From: CAVXXB01 sp963765585
Lineage (GTDB): Bacteria; Calditrichota; Calditrichia; JAJRVZ01
NCBI GenBank assembly: GCA_963765585.1
Contig: CAVXXB010000014.1
Span: 248,001 to 312,000, forward strand
Reading direction: 5' to 3'
DNA length: 64,000 nucleotides
The notes beneath the pieces were generated by a model. The model saw only the letters and a program-made list of their open reading frames with translations. It was not told the DNA's origin and ran no database searches. Positions 46,514 to 56,179 of the stretch are shown in pieces. The position numbers and the translations under genes are program-made. Each line of letters opens with the position of its first letter. Position 1 is the first letter of the stretch.

Positions 46514-47200
46514 TTATCTAATTATATTAAATGAAATCGGTTTTGTCTCTGTCTCATATTCACCCCACATGAAAACCAATCCGAGGCCAAGTTCAATTCC
46601 GGTGCGATTATTATCGGGATCAAAATCAACCAGGTGATATTTGGTTTCAAAGTTGAGCCCAAATGATTCGGTAAAGAAGAAATTAAAACCGGCCGCCGCA
46701 TGCGCACCGCCTCTTACCTGGGTCTTGACATGCGCATGCTCAACGCCAAAAGTTCGTTTGACAAAAACGTCAGAAATGATATATGCTCCGGGGCCGAATG
46801 ATATATAAGGTCTTAAGAAAGATTTAGATTTGATTGGTAAGATGTCATATTTTACCCCGAAAAGGATGGGGACTGCCGAGAATACTTCAACTTCCTCATC
46901 AAACCAGACTTGTTGCTCGGTGCTCACCCTGGCCAAACCTCCGACTGTGAATTCGACAAAGAATTGATCCGCGAAACGCGAAAAAAGAAATATGCCGCCA
47001 CCTCCGCCTACATCGGCAGAATGAACATACTCTTCATAATCTACGCTGACAAATTCCATTTCCTGATCACCGGTTCCATAATAGGATCCACGTAGGCCAA
47101 TCCCGGTAGATTTTATCTGCGCCTGGCCTGATTCCGGAATGACGCCCATAATAACCAGGAGTATTATAGAAACAGTTGTTCTGATGTGTGAATAATTCAT
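46514..47200 (-). CDS. Outer-membrane beta-barrel under sigma-54 promoter
   Basis: 228 residues. Signal peptide (TTVSIILLVIMGVIPESGQA), then a compact barrel of about ten strands (STGIGLRGSYYGTGDQE, FLFSRFADQFFVEFTVGG, LRPYISFGPGAYII, IELGLGLVFMWG). It is a paralogue of the barrel half of the 41094-42728 protein. A near-perfect -24/-12 promoter sits 54 bp before its start, and the upstream gene on the same strand encodes a sigma-54 activator, so its expression is very probably controlled by that activator. Function unknown. Confidence 0.82.
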   Translation of the reverse strand: MNYSHIRTTVSIILLVIMGVIPESGQAQIKSTGIGLRGSYYGTGDQEMEFVSVDYEEYVHSADVGGGGGIFLFSRFADQFFVEFTVGGLARVSTEQQVWFDEEVEVFSAVPILFGVKYDILPIKSKSFLRPYISFGPGAYIISDVFVKRTFGVEHAHVKTQVRGGAHAAAGFNFFFTESFGLNFETKYHLVDFDPDNNRTGIELGLGLVFMWGEYETETKPISFNIIR

Positions 47201-47253
47201 GATACGCTCCCTCTGTAATTTGATATTCTACTGTTTGTTCTCACAACATGTAA

Positions 47254-47270
47254 AGCAAAGGGAGTGCCAA
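47254..47270 (-). promoter_or_regulatory. Sigma-54 (-24/-12) promoter
   Basis: On the minus strand TTGGCACTCCCTTTGCT matches the consensus TGGCAC-N5-TTGC[AT] at every defined position, with GG and GC ten bases apart. Transcription would start near 47243 and read into the barrel gene at 47200. RpoN dependence is inferred from the match and the neighbouring activator gene. Confidence 0.85.
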
Positions 47271-47360
47271 TAAAAATATGGCATTATAATTATAATAAAT
47301 ACAGTAGGTTACAGAGATATGAAAGGGTTTTGGAATTTGAGGAGATTTGAAGAACTGCGG

Positions 47361-47380
47361 AAAATTTCCGCGGAAAATTT
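47361..47380. promoter_or_regulatory. Palindrome, candidate enhancer (UAS)
   Basis: TTTCCGCGGAAA (47365-47376) is a perfect 12-bp palindrome extended by AAA/TTT arms, with a partial direct repeat GCGGAAAATTT. It lies about 100 bp upstream of the -24/-12 promoter, the usual distance for binding of a sigma-54 activator. Confidence 0.55.
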
Positions 47381-47385
47381 GTTAC

Positions 47386-49941
47386 TCAGCTGAGCTGATC
47401 GATATGTTGCAGTACTAAATTCAGGACGGGATGATATTTTTTTGGCAATCCTCGAAACGGGGCGGGTAATTTGTCAAGTGGTTGTGATAAATCAACAATT
47501 TGCGAGGTGTAAGGACGGATGTTTTCAATATAGCTATTTATCTTAGTAATTACGTGCAGATTTATATCAGGGTCATCATTATTAGTGATCGTTTTAGCCG
47601 CTTCGGAAATATTATAGTCAGAATTTGCCAGTGCCTCAAAGCAGATTCCGCGAAAATACTCAGTAATGGTGCCACGGTCCCGGTCCCCCAAAATTTTGGC
47701 GGTTTGGGTGATAGCCGATCGTGAAAACTTAAAATCACGTAGTGAGCTGATAATTTGTTCTTCGAGGGGTTGATGAATCGAACGAATATTTACCCTGGAT
47801 GATTGATTGTGTATCTCATTTGCTAAATCATGCTGCTGAATCATTGTCCTTTTTTCACTTGCAGCCAGAATAGCAGATCTGCGGATGGTATTCTCAAGTT
47901 CGCGCACATTACCGGGCCAGGAATAAGATTGTAGTAATTCCATGGCATGTTCTGAGACGCCCTCAATTGTTTGATATTCATGTTTGTTAAGAAAAAATTC
48001 TGTTAAAAGCGGAATGTCATCTGTACGCTCACGAAGCGGCGGCACATTTATCATAAATCCGTTTAAGCGATAAAAAAGATCCGGCCGGAACCGTTCCGCT
48101 TTTACTATTTCATTAATGTCTTTGTTTGTGGCTGCAATAATTCTTGTATCGATATGGATGGTCGTTTCAGATCCAACGGGTTCGAATGTACCCTCCTGTA
48201 ATACCCGCAATAATTTGGTCTGAAATACGGGGGTTGTTTCGGTAATTTCATCAAGAAATATAGTGCCGCCATCGGCAAGTTCAAACCGGCCTTTGCGGTC
48301 AGATATGGCCCCAGTAAAGCTGCCTTTCTTGTGTCCGAATAGTTCGCTTTCCAGCAATGATTCAGATAAAGCGCCACAATTTATCGGTACAAACGGTGCC
48401 TCACTTCGCGGACTATGGTTGTGAATTTCCCTGGCGATCATTTCCTTTCCGGTGCCGGTTTCACCGGTAATCAGCACAGGAATATTATCACCGCTTACTT
48501 TGTGAATCATCTCAACAACCCTACTCATTTTCCCCTTATCCGAGAATATCAGATTTTGTGATTTACTCACTATCTGTCTGGACTGTGGATTTGTATAGGA
48601 ACGCAAATCACCCAGTTCTTTTTCCAGTTGATCTATCATTGACTGCTGATCTGATATTTGCTTAACTGATTCATCTGATCTTGTGGATTCCTGTTGTAAT
48701 TTTTCCTGCATAACTTTTAATTCTTGCCGTGATACTTCCAGGTTTCTTTCCTTTGACAATAATTGCTCTGCCAGTATTTCATTTTGCTGAGCATGGAGTC
48801 TTCGTTGGGAGCGTGCCTGAACGATTAACATTATCAGGGATAAAAATATCGGGTAGAAAAGAGGAAGCACATAAGACGTCGTCGTGAAAATCACAACAAC
48901 AATTACAAAATAAATGAGAAGAGTTGAATAAATAGATATTGTTTTAATCAATTTGTTTTTAAGACTTGAAAGTATGAGAATGAGAATAGTAAAAAATAAT
49001 AATATCAGCCATTTTGCCGGACCGGTTGGTTCCTCCAGCCAGTTTTTTTGTAAAATATTATCAATGACATTGATATGGATCAGCGATCCCGGAATTGCAT
49101 CACCGGCGGGTGTGGTTTTTAGCTGTGCCACACCGGAGGCGGTTGTAATTACAATTACCAGTTTATCCTGCAAATCCAGACTATCGGGCTGGTTGCGGAA
49201 GGTTTGCAGTAAATTTACAAAACTGATTGAGTTTTTCAGATGTGACTCAGTGAAGTAATTTATCCACAGCTCACCCTTGTGATTTACCGGGATCGTACGC
49301 TTTGAATCGAAAGAAATTCCTTTATCGGATTCGTATTTCGTCTCTCGGACATCCAGAAATAAACGACTGGCCTCAAGGGCGAAGGAGAATATGGTATCTT
49401 CCCCTGTCTTTACCAGAAGTGGTGTCCGGTTGATTGTGGATGATAATGAAAAATTGCTAAAGCCGTTTCCTGCGGCGAGTTCTGGCAGGGGATCAAACGG
49501 AAACTGTGGGTTCACACCGCGCAATAGACCAGTTTTCGCGGAATCAGTATTCAGTTCAGAGAACATCATCGGTAAGCAAATATTTGCTGAAGACGAAATA
49601 AAATCAGCCAGAGTATGATCATATTGCACATACCGGGAATCTTCTCCCAAGAACAGCAGATCGATGGCAATAGTCTTTGCCCCGGCACTTCTGAGCGCAT
49701 GAATGGCATAACTATAATAATCCCGTGTGAATGGCCAGCCATTTAGTGCCGATACATCCTCATCGCCAATGTATACCACAAAGATATCATCGGATACCGG
49801 GCGGGAGCCCCGGAACTTGTAATATATCCCAGTCTCAATATCCGTGATATTTGTATTGATTGAAACAGGCAGGCTTTCAATCGCACAAAATACCAGGTAA
49901 ACAAGCGCGATAAGAATGAATTTTTGATTTCTTATGGACAT
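47386..49941 (-). CDS. CHASE2 membrane sensor fused to sigma-54 activator
   Basis: 851 residues. An N-terminal helix and extracytoplasmic CHASE2 domain (about residues 25-310, FRGSRPVSDDIFVVYIGDED, AKTIAIDLLF) are followed by three membrane helices, a coiled coil (about 390-450) and an AAA+ sigma-54 interaction module: Walker A GETGTGKE near 490, loop GSFTGA (variant of GAFTGA) near 540, Walker B GGTIFLDE and arginine finger region RPDLFYRLN. The C-terminus has a Fis-like helix-turn-helix (SAITQTAKILGDRDRGTITE) and an extra helical tail. It should sense an external cue at the membrane and remodel RNA polymerase-sigma-54. A one-protein membrane activator of this type bypasses the usual two-component relay. 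The next gene downstream has a matching promoter. Confidence 0.9.
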   Translation of the reverse strand: MSIRNQKFILIALVYLVFCAIESLPVSINTNITDIETGIYYKFRGSRPVSDDIFVVYIGDEDVSALNGWPFTRDYYSYAIHALRSAGAKTIAIDLLFLGEDSRYVQYDHTLADFISSSANICLPMMFSELNTDSAKTGLLRGVNPQFPFDPLPELAAGNGFSNFSLSSTINRTPLLVKTGEDTIFSFALEASRLFLDVRETKYESDKGISFDSKRTIPVNHKGELWINYFTESHLKNSISFVNLLQTFRNQPDSLDLQDKLVIVITTASGVAQLKTTPAGDAIPGSLIHINVIDNILQKNWLEEPTGPAKWLILLFFTILILILSSLKNKLIKTISIYSTLLIYFVIVVVIFTTTSYVLPLFYPIFLSLIMLIVQARSQRRLHAQQNEILAEQLLSKERNLEVSRQELKVMQEKLQQESTRSDESVKQISDQQSMIDQLEKELGDLRSYTNPQSRQIVSKSQNLIFSDKGKMSRVVEMIHKVSGDNIPVLITGETGTGKEMIAREIHNHSPRSEAPFVPINCGALSESLLESELFGHKKGSFTGAISDRKGRFELADGGTIFLDEITETTPVFQTKLLRVLQEGTFEPVGSETTIHIDTRIIAATNKDINEIVKAERFRPDLFYRLNGFMINVPPLRERTDDIPLLTEFFLNKHEYQTIEGVSEHAMELLQSYSWPGNVRELENTIRRSAILAASEKRTMIQQHDLANEIHNQSSRVNIRSIHQPLEEQIISSLRDFKFSRSAITQTAKILGDRDRGTITEYFRGICFEALANSDYNISEAAKTITNNDDPDINLHVITKINSYIENIRPYTSQIVDLSQPLDKLPAPFRGLPKKYHPVLNLVLQHIDQLS

Positions 49942-50134
49942 ATTTTTATTAGTCTGAATAATTTATCTCTCGCAAAGACGCTGAGAAAATGATTAGAGAT
50001 TAGAAGTTAAAAGTTATAAAATATTCAATAACTAATTACTAATTCCCAATTTCTGCTTTTTAATTTGTAACTTGTAACTTGTAATTTTTATCCAGCATCT
50101 TGCATCTTGCATCCTGTCTCCTGTCCCCTGCATC

Positions 50135-52329
50135 CTACCTGATCAGTACCATCTTCTTCACTTCCCTATAATCACCTGCTACCAACTGATAGTAATAGAC
50201 TCCACTTGGCAGATTTTTTGCGTTAAATGTATAGCTATGATTTCCAGGATCCATCCACCGCGAGACTAAATCAGCCACTTTCTCGCCAAGCAGATTATAA
50301 ACCGATAATTCCACACGACTGCCAATGGCCAACTGCCAACTGATGACGGTTTCCGGATTAAAAGGATTGGGAAAATTATCAGATAGCGAAAAGTTTTTTC
50401 CGACTTTGGCCTCTTCGTTCATTGCAATATTTGTATTTACACCAAATAACTGAAAAACACCTTCCAGTAATATCCGGCGTGCATTGGCATCACTGATAAG
50501 ATCCAGCGGAAATGTAAAATAGACCACATTGGCTTCTTCGCCGGTCAGATTAAATATTGCCTTTGTAATGAATTCCTGCGATCGTTCCATCGGAAAATGT
50601 CAGAATTGGCTCAGCACCACCAGCGGCATTTATTACATCCGGGCGTACTGTGGTTCCCGGGGGCGGGATAATCTCCGCAATCAATCCGCCAAAAATAGTG
50701 CCGTCTGAAGTCCTCTATTGTAAGAGTTGCGGCAGAATCTGAAACAAGATTTGCTTTGAGGTAATCTGTATAAAAAATACTGTCGGCTTCCGTGCCGTGA
50801 TTAATGAGATCAGAACCAATTTCGGATCCGCAAATGAACAGGTTGCCGCCCTGTTCCAAATAGTTCATTATCGCTATTTGTTCCGAATGGGATAAGGCCA
50901 GTGAGTCAGAAGATTCGTCACCAAGAAAATAAATAACATTTGGATAGGAGTCCAAGTTTACATAGCTGCCGCTGACTGCTTCATCCGATGCGCTGTTAAA
51001 TGCCAGGTTTAATTGAGATAAAATATTTCCATAAACCGGATTATAGTTATGTGATGTTTTATTCCAATAGCCGTCCGTACGGTCAAATCCGTCAATCAAT
51101 AATACCTGGGGTCCCGATGCGGATAACCGTATACCATATCCATCTGAGAAATCACTAAAATTTGGGATGGCGGCCCGGTCATAGGTTTTTAGTTTGAAAT
51201 AAATAGTCTCGTCATTGCCAAAATTTTCCCAGGTAAATGACGTGTCTTCGGCTCCGAGTTGCTCAGAAATAGTTGGTTGATAAATCCAGTAATCGCCATC
51301 ATAACTAAAGTAGAGTTCATAGCCACTTACATCGGTCGAATCGTTTTTCATCCAGTTAAGTGTCCATTGATTTGCATCGTTTCCGGTAAAGTCAGTTATT
51401 ACGGGATCGGCAGGTGGATAAACGTCCTGAGTAACAACCTCAACAGTGCTCCAGAACTCTTTGCTGTTCAGTTTGGAATCATCGGTAAACACTTTGATCC
51501 GATAGGTACCGGGATCAAATTCCCGGGTGTCCCAATAACCGTCTCTTGTAATGGGGTTGGTTATGGTATAAAAGTAGTTGCTGATATCTGAGCCTGTAAA
51601 ATATACGTTGGTAACATATGAATCAGATGGCGGTATCCGGGTGAAATCGATATTTATGATTGAATCGGAGAGAGCTATTGTACCTGATTGATCATATATC
51701 TGATATCCGATGGCATGGATGCCATTGTTGTTTCCCAGAGAGCCATTATCTGTCTTATCGCGGGCCTTGGCCACAATTTCTACTAAACCGCTGACCCGGT
51801 TATTGGCAAACCGGGTTGTGGTGCCATTGATATAGTAATTCACTTCATCAATATAAGGCGGGTAGCTGTCATCCATTGGGCTCAATCCGCCATTGGCCCG
51901 GAGTCCATTGATCTCTGAGTTAACATAGCCATCCTTAAAATGGATATGATTCCACGAGTTTGTGTTGCCAACCACAGTTTGAAATGCGGTCACCGAAGAA
52001 CCCACCTGAACTGCGGGGCTGGGGTCCACATGCACATAGGCATATCGTCCAACCCGCACATAGGCGTTGATGCCATAGGTCGCCTCATAACCCAGCGAAG
52101 TAATACTGCCATTGATTACCGAATACACATTGTTGCCCTGGGGCAGATGAATATCAAGACCATCGTGAAAGTGATGGATAGATATGCTTCCACTGGGTCG
52201 ATTCTCACAAAAGGTTCCGTTTATATAATGCTGTTGATCGAAGGGGGCACAGGGCCAGTTATAAAAGGTTTGGGCGTTTGGGGTGTTGAGCATTAATAAT
52301 ATTAGTAGGGGAATATATCTGTTATACAT
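50135..52329 (-). CDS. Secreted M23 peptidase with sorting domain, frameshifted
   Basis: About 730 residues once a frame change near 50600 is allowed. Start ATG 52329 gives the signal peptide (YIPLLILLMLNTPNAQ). The M23/lysostaphin-like domain has HFHDGLDIH and, after VGRYAYVHVDPS, the terminal SWNHIHF zinc motif. Then come beta-sandwich/FN3-like modules (PVITDFTGNDANQWTLNW, SGYELYFSYDG), a region resembling a flavodoxin-like or gingipain-type fold (NVIYFLGDESSD), and a C-terminal sorting domain with NFPNPFNPETVISWQLA and GVYYYQLVAGDYREVKKM typical of type IX-like secretion in FCB bacteria. It probably cleaves peptidoglycan cross-bridges or other peptides outside the cell. Confidence 0.88.
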
Positions 52330-52346
52330 AAATTCTCTCTTAAATT

Positions 52347-52490
52347 TCACCACCAAGGCTCTAAGACACCAAGAAAAAAGATTATAAAAATAATATTTAA
52401 AATAAAAAAAAATGTATTTTAATGTTATTGATAGTTCTGATAACCTATTATTTTTTTTAAACTTTGTGTCTTTGTGACTTAGTGGTTATA
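52347..52490. repeat. Dispersed inverted repeat
   Basis: TCACCACCAAGGCTCTAAGA (plus CACCAAG) near 52348-52374 is mirrored by CTTTGTGTCTTTGTGACTTA (plus GTGGTTA) near 52462-52488 around an AT-rich core. Same organisation as 34301-34376. Confidence 0.65.
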
Positions 52491-52546
52491 AAAAATACAG
52501 GTTAAGTAACTTATCCGGAAACAATTACCGGATGAGTACCGCATTC

Positions 52547-53699
52547 TTAGAAATTAATACTGTAATAACGATATCCGGTGCGGTGACCAATAAAAAGCTG
52601 TTCATTCTGTTGGCTAAATTTCACGACGGGTAGAAATTGTGAAATATCATCCAATTCTTTCTTTTGGATCAGTTCTCCGTTATAGTCAATCAGATTCAAT
52701 GCCATATTTTTATATACCCAGTCTGAGGCTTCTTTATAAACGGATCCTTCCTGCAATACAAAAAGATTTTTTTCATCAATAAATAATCCGGACAGATATA
52801 TTCTTTCCGGAGATTTAATAGAATATTCCTGGATGATTCTGTTGGCTTTGATATCATAAAGCCAGGCTTGTTCATTTTTGAAGAAGCAAATCAATGTACC
52901 GTTCTCATTAAAAATAGCTTTATTATGTTGAAGCGGGAGATCGGCAATCACATTACCCCTGTTATCCATGACAACGGTTCTGAAAACAAACTTTTCTCCG
53001 GTATGTTCATATTTATGTAACGGGATTATAAAGTGCTCCGCAGAACCGGAGGCTGAAATACCATTTAGTTGCCAACCGGGATATTGGGTTGCGAATAATT
53101 CATTACCATCCAGATCGATTAAAGACAGATAACTGTTATATCCTTGTTCATTTTCAGAGACAGGATATACCTGTTTGGAACCGACAAGCAAAAGATCTTT
53201 CTGTTCGATAAATTGACAGAAACTATTGTTTTCATTGTTGTAGGTCATATTCTGAAACAATGAGAATTCATTTTCAATTGTTCCATTCTCATCATAAAAC
53301 CGCAGTCGGTTGTATATATCAAAACTAAATATCCGGTTGCGGTTGGAATTCAGATAATATCGGGGTAGAGGAATGTCGGATTCCCAGTCATGTGTGAAAC
53401 GGCCTGCTTCTGAATTATCTATATTATACCATGATATTTCAATCTGTTGATCCTGATGCAAGTACCTTTCCATAATAGTTATCGGATTGTGTGAAAATGT
53501 ATCTCGGTTTTGCATCGAAAAAGCCAGTTTTATTTATCCTGGAATTTAGAAGTGGAATGGGCGTATTTGCTCCGGTCCAGGTATATACATTTTCAAATCC
53601 AGGCTGATCCAATTGCAGTGTGATTGCCGGCGAATCGGCAACGAGCAGATAGGTAACGGTAAAAGCTAACACAATGATAATAATCAGAACGGATTTCAT
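52547..53699 (-). CDS. Membrane-anchored beta-propeller-like protein, frameshifted
   Basis: About 383 residues with one frame change near 53490. A non-cleaved or cleaved signal (VLIIIIVLAFTVTYLLVA) is followed by repeated four-strand blade-like units with N/D-rich turns (IFSFDIYNRLRFYDENG, LSLIDLDGNELFA, LYDIKANRIIQEY, LIDYNGELIQKKEL). No enzymatic motif was found. The protein resembles six- or seven-bladed propellers that bind partners at the envelope. I do not recognise a named family. It is followed downstream by the M23 peptidase gene after about 215 bp. Confidence 0.7.
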
Positions 53700-53764
53700 T
53701 CAATTTTCCTATTTATTTGACATCAATTTAAACCCTGACATATAATTATACAATTGAAAAATGC

Positions 53765-53796
53765 TTGACAATTAACATCAAAAAAGATTATCTTTG
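53765..53796 (+). promoter_or_regulatory. trp operon promoter
   Basis: TTGACA at 53765-53770 and TATCTTTG at 53789-53796, which matches the Bacteroidota -7 element TAnnTTTG at every defined base. The leader peptide ATG follows seven bases later, implying a very short 5' end. Confidence 0.6.
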
Positions 53797-53803
53797 CCAC
53801 ATC

Positions 53804-53887
53804 ATGCAAATATTAAAAATAAATTCTCCTGTAAATACATTTTGGTTCTGGTGGTGGTTTTATATTGTATTGAATAAAATCAGGTGA
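53804..53887 (+). CDS. trpL: trp operon leader peptide
   Basis: A 27-codon ORF whose product contains FWFWWWF, four Trp codons in seven positions, between a TAnnTTTG promoter and a strong terminator that precede trpE. Tryptophan is otherwise the rarest residue, so this cluster is a hallmark of ribosome-mediated attenuation: a ribosome stalled for lack of charged tRNA-Trp would favour an antiterminator. No ribosome site of good quality precedes the ATG, as the message starts close by. The alternative pairing partner was not resolved by eye. Confidence 0.88.
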   Translation: MQILKINSPVNTFWFWWWFYIVLNKIR

Positions 53888-53910
53888 AATATATTCTGGG
53901 AATGAATTCT

Positions 53911-53947
53911 AACCCTTCTCGCGTATACACCGGGAAGGGTTTTTTTA
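53911..53947 (+). terminator. trp attenuator terminator
   Basis: Eleven-base-pair stem AACCCTTCTCG / CGGGAAGGGTT (one G-U pair), loop of nine bases, then a run of T to 53947. It lies 23 bases after the leader peptide stop and about 200 bp before trpE, the arrangement of a transcription attenuator. Confidence 0.9.
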
Positions 53948-54047
53948 TTTAGTTTATTCCATTATTAATTTCTCACGCAGAGACGCAGTGTGATATTTTG
54001 TGTAATTTTAAAGTGTCTTGTGCTGATCAGGAGTTTACATATTTTTA

Positions 54048-54128
54048 ACCGCGAAGTTCGCAGAGGAGCTGCTAAGTACGCAAAGTAAATAATTATAATT
54101 CTTTGCGTCTTGGCGTCTTTGCGAGTGC
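54048..54128. repeat. Dispersed inverted repeat before trpE
   Basis: AACCGCGAAGTTCGCAGAGG (plus AGCTGCTAAGTACGCAAAG) pairs with CTTTGCGTCTTGGCGTCTTT (plus GCGAG) around a short AT core. Related copies are at 2279-2305, 33698-33838, 34438-34530, 49966-49985 and 53970-53990. Confidence 0.65.
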
Positions 54129-54149
54129 TAAATGTAATTTGAGGGAAAA

Positions 54150-55629
54150 ATGAAATTTAAAGATTTTGAAAAATATCACAATGAATTTAGCGTGGTACCG
54201 GTATATGAGAAAATAACGGCCGATTTACTGACGCCGGTACTGGCATATATAAAACTGCGGGAAAAAAACCACTATTGTTTTTTACTTGAATCCGTTGAAG
54301 GTATTGGCAGGCTCGCCCGCTATTCCTTTGTTGGAAAGGATCCCATAAAAATAATCTCAAACCGTGGTAAAACGATTACGGTTAAGACAAAAGACAAAAC
54401 GGAGACCCGTGAAGAAAACCTGTTTCATTATTTAAAGGAAGAAATTAAAAAGTTCAACCGGCCGCAAATAGAAGATTTGCCGGATTTTACCGGTGGCATT
54501 GTCGGGTATCTGGGCTATGAAAATATAGAGTTAATCGAAGATGTGGTGTCCATTGATAATCCACACGAACTCGACACACCGGATTCGATTTTTGCCTTAT
54601 ATGACACCATCATTGCGTTTGATCATTATAAACACCAGCTCATCCTGATAAAAAATGTAATCAAATCGGATCATTCCGATGTTCAGAAATCCTTTGCCGA
54701 TGCCAAACAAGCGCTTGCCGAATTACGTAGTCAATTGTCAAAACCGGTGGACTACACATCTAACTTTGAATATGATAAATTTTCAGACGATAAAATATCT
54801 GAGGATCATTTTAAAAAAACCGTTCAACTGTCAAAAGACAATATTACTGCTGGCGATGTGTTCCAAATTGTACTTTCCCACCGCTTTAAATCGCAGTTTA
54901 AGGGTGATTTACTCAACGTATATCGTGCCTTGACGGATAATCAATCCATCACCCTATATGTACTATATAGAATTTGAAGATAATTTTACAGTCATCGGTA
55001 CCTCCCCTGAGGATCTTTTAAAGGTAAAAGAACGCCGGGCCACCATTTTGCCGATAGCCGGAACCCGCCACCGGGGCCAGACAGAAGATGAAGATGTGGC
55101 ATTGGAACAGGAACTGATGGCAGATCCAAAAGAAAGAGCCGAGCATGTGATGCTGATTGATCTGGCCAGAAACGATCTGGGACGGATCAGTAAATATGAT
55201 ACCGTTGAAGTAACCGAGATGATGCGAATCCAGCGTTATTCCCATGTAATGCACATTGTCTCGCGGGTGGAGGGGGAATTGAAAGATGACCAGGACTGCA
55301 TTGATGCACTGATGGCCGCTTTCCCGGCCGGCACGCTTACCGGCGCACCCAAAATTCGGGCCATGCAATTGATCAATGACTATGAAAAAAATACGCGTAA
55401 TGTATACGGCGGTGCGGTGGGCTACATAGATTTTGGCGGTAATCTTGATATGTGCATCGCGATACGTACCATGTTTGCCAAGAACGATTATATATATTGG
55501 CAGGCGGGTGCGGGAATTGTAGCGGATAGCAAACCGGAACTGGAATTGCAGGAAGTTAAAAATAAATCAGCAGCACTGGTTAGTGCGCTAAAATATGCAG
55601 AGGTGATCGATGCGCATCCTGGTGATTGA
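54150..55629 (+). CDS. trpE: Anthranilate synthase component I, frameshifted
   Basis: About 493 residues with one frame change near 54945; the halves join around NPSPYMYYIEFED. The feedback-binding motif LLESVEG near residue 45, the chorismate-site IAGTRHRGQTEDED, LIDLARNDLGRI and FPAGTLTGAPKIRAM are all present. With TrpG it converts chorismate and glutamine into anthranilate; the LLES motif predicts inhibition by tryptophan. ATG 54150 follows GAGGGAAAA. The end overlaps trpG by 20 bp. The break is likely a sequencing indel since the operon is otherwise complete. Confidence 0.93.
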
Positions 55630-56179
55630 TAACTATGATTCTTTTACCTACAATCTGGTTCAGCTGGTAGGTAAATTTACGGATGATGTTATTGTTCGTC
55701 GTAATGATCGTACAACGCTTGATGAAATTGCAGCAATTTCTCCGGCAAAAATAATTATTTCTCCTGGACCCGGCCGGCCGGAAAAGGCCAATATTACCCT
55801 GGATGTGTTACATCAATTGGGGCCACGGATTCCTGTTTTGGGTGTTTGTCTTGGGCATCAGGCCATCGGCATTACCTATGGTGGCCGGGTTATCGCTGCT
55901 CCGGAACTGATGCATGGGAAAATTTCGCAAATAATACATGATAAAAAATCTATTTTCCGGGGAATATCACAGCGATTTACTGCCACGCGCTATCACTCGC
56001 TGATTATTGAGAAAAAATCGATTCCCGATGAGTTGGAAATTTCAGCTGAAAGCGAAGATGGGCTCATTATGGGTGTAAGACATAAAAAATATCCGGTAGA
56101 GGGAATTCAGTTCCACCCGGAATCAATTTTGACAACCGAAGGTGTGACTATAATAAAGAACTGGATGCAAATATCATGA
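55610..56179 (+). CDS. trpG: Anthranilate synthase glutamine amidotransferase
   Basis: 189-residue class I amidotransferase. Motifs: the start ILVIDNYDSFTYNLVQ, oxyanion loop ISPGPGRPEKA, nucleophile Cys in VLGVCLGHQAIG (near residue 80) and the His/Glu pair in EGIQFHPESILT. It supplies ammonia to TrpE. It overlaps trpE upstream and trpD downstream (four bases), so the three are translationally coupled. Intact and of normal length, not fused to TrpD or TrpE. Confidence 0.95.
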   Translation: MRILVIDNYDSFTYNLVQLVGKFTDDVIVRRNDRTTLDEIAAISPAKIIISPGPGRPEKANITLDVLHQLGPRIPVLGVCLGHQAIGITYGGRVIAAPELMHGKISQIIHDKKSIFRGISQRFTATRYHSLIIEKKSIPDELEISAESEDGLIMGVRHKKYPVEGIQFHPESILTTEGVTIIKNWMQIS

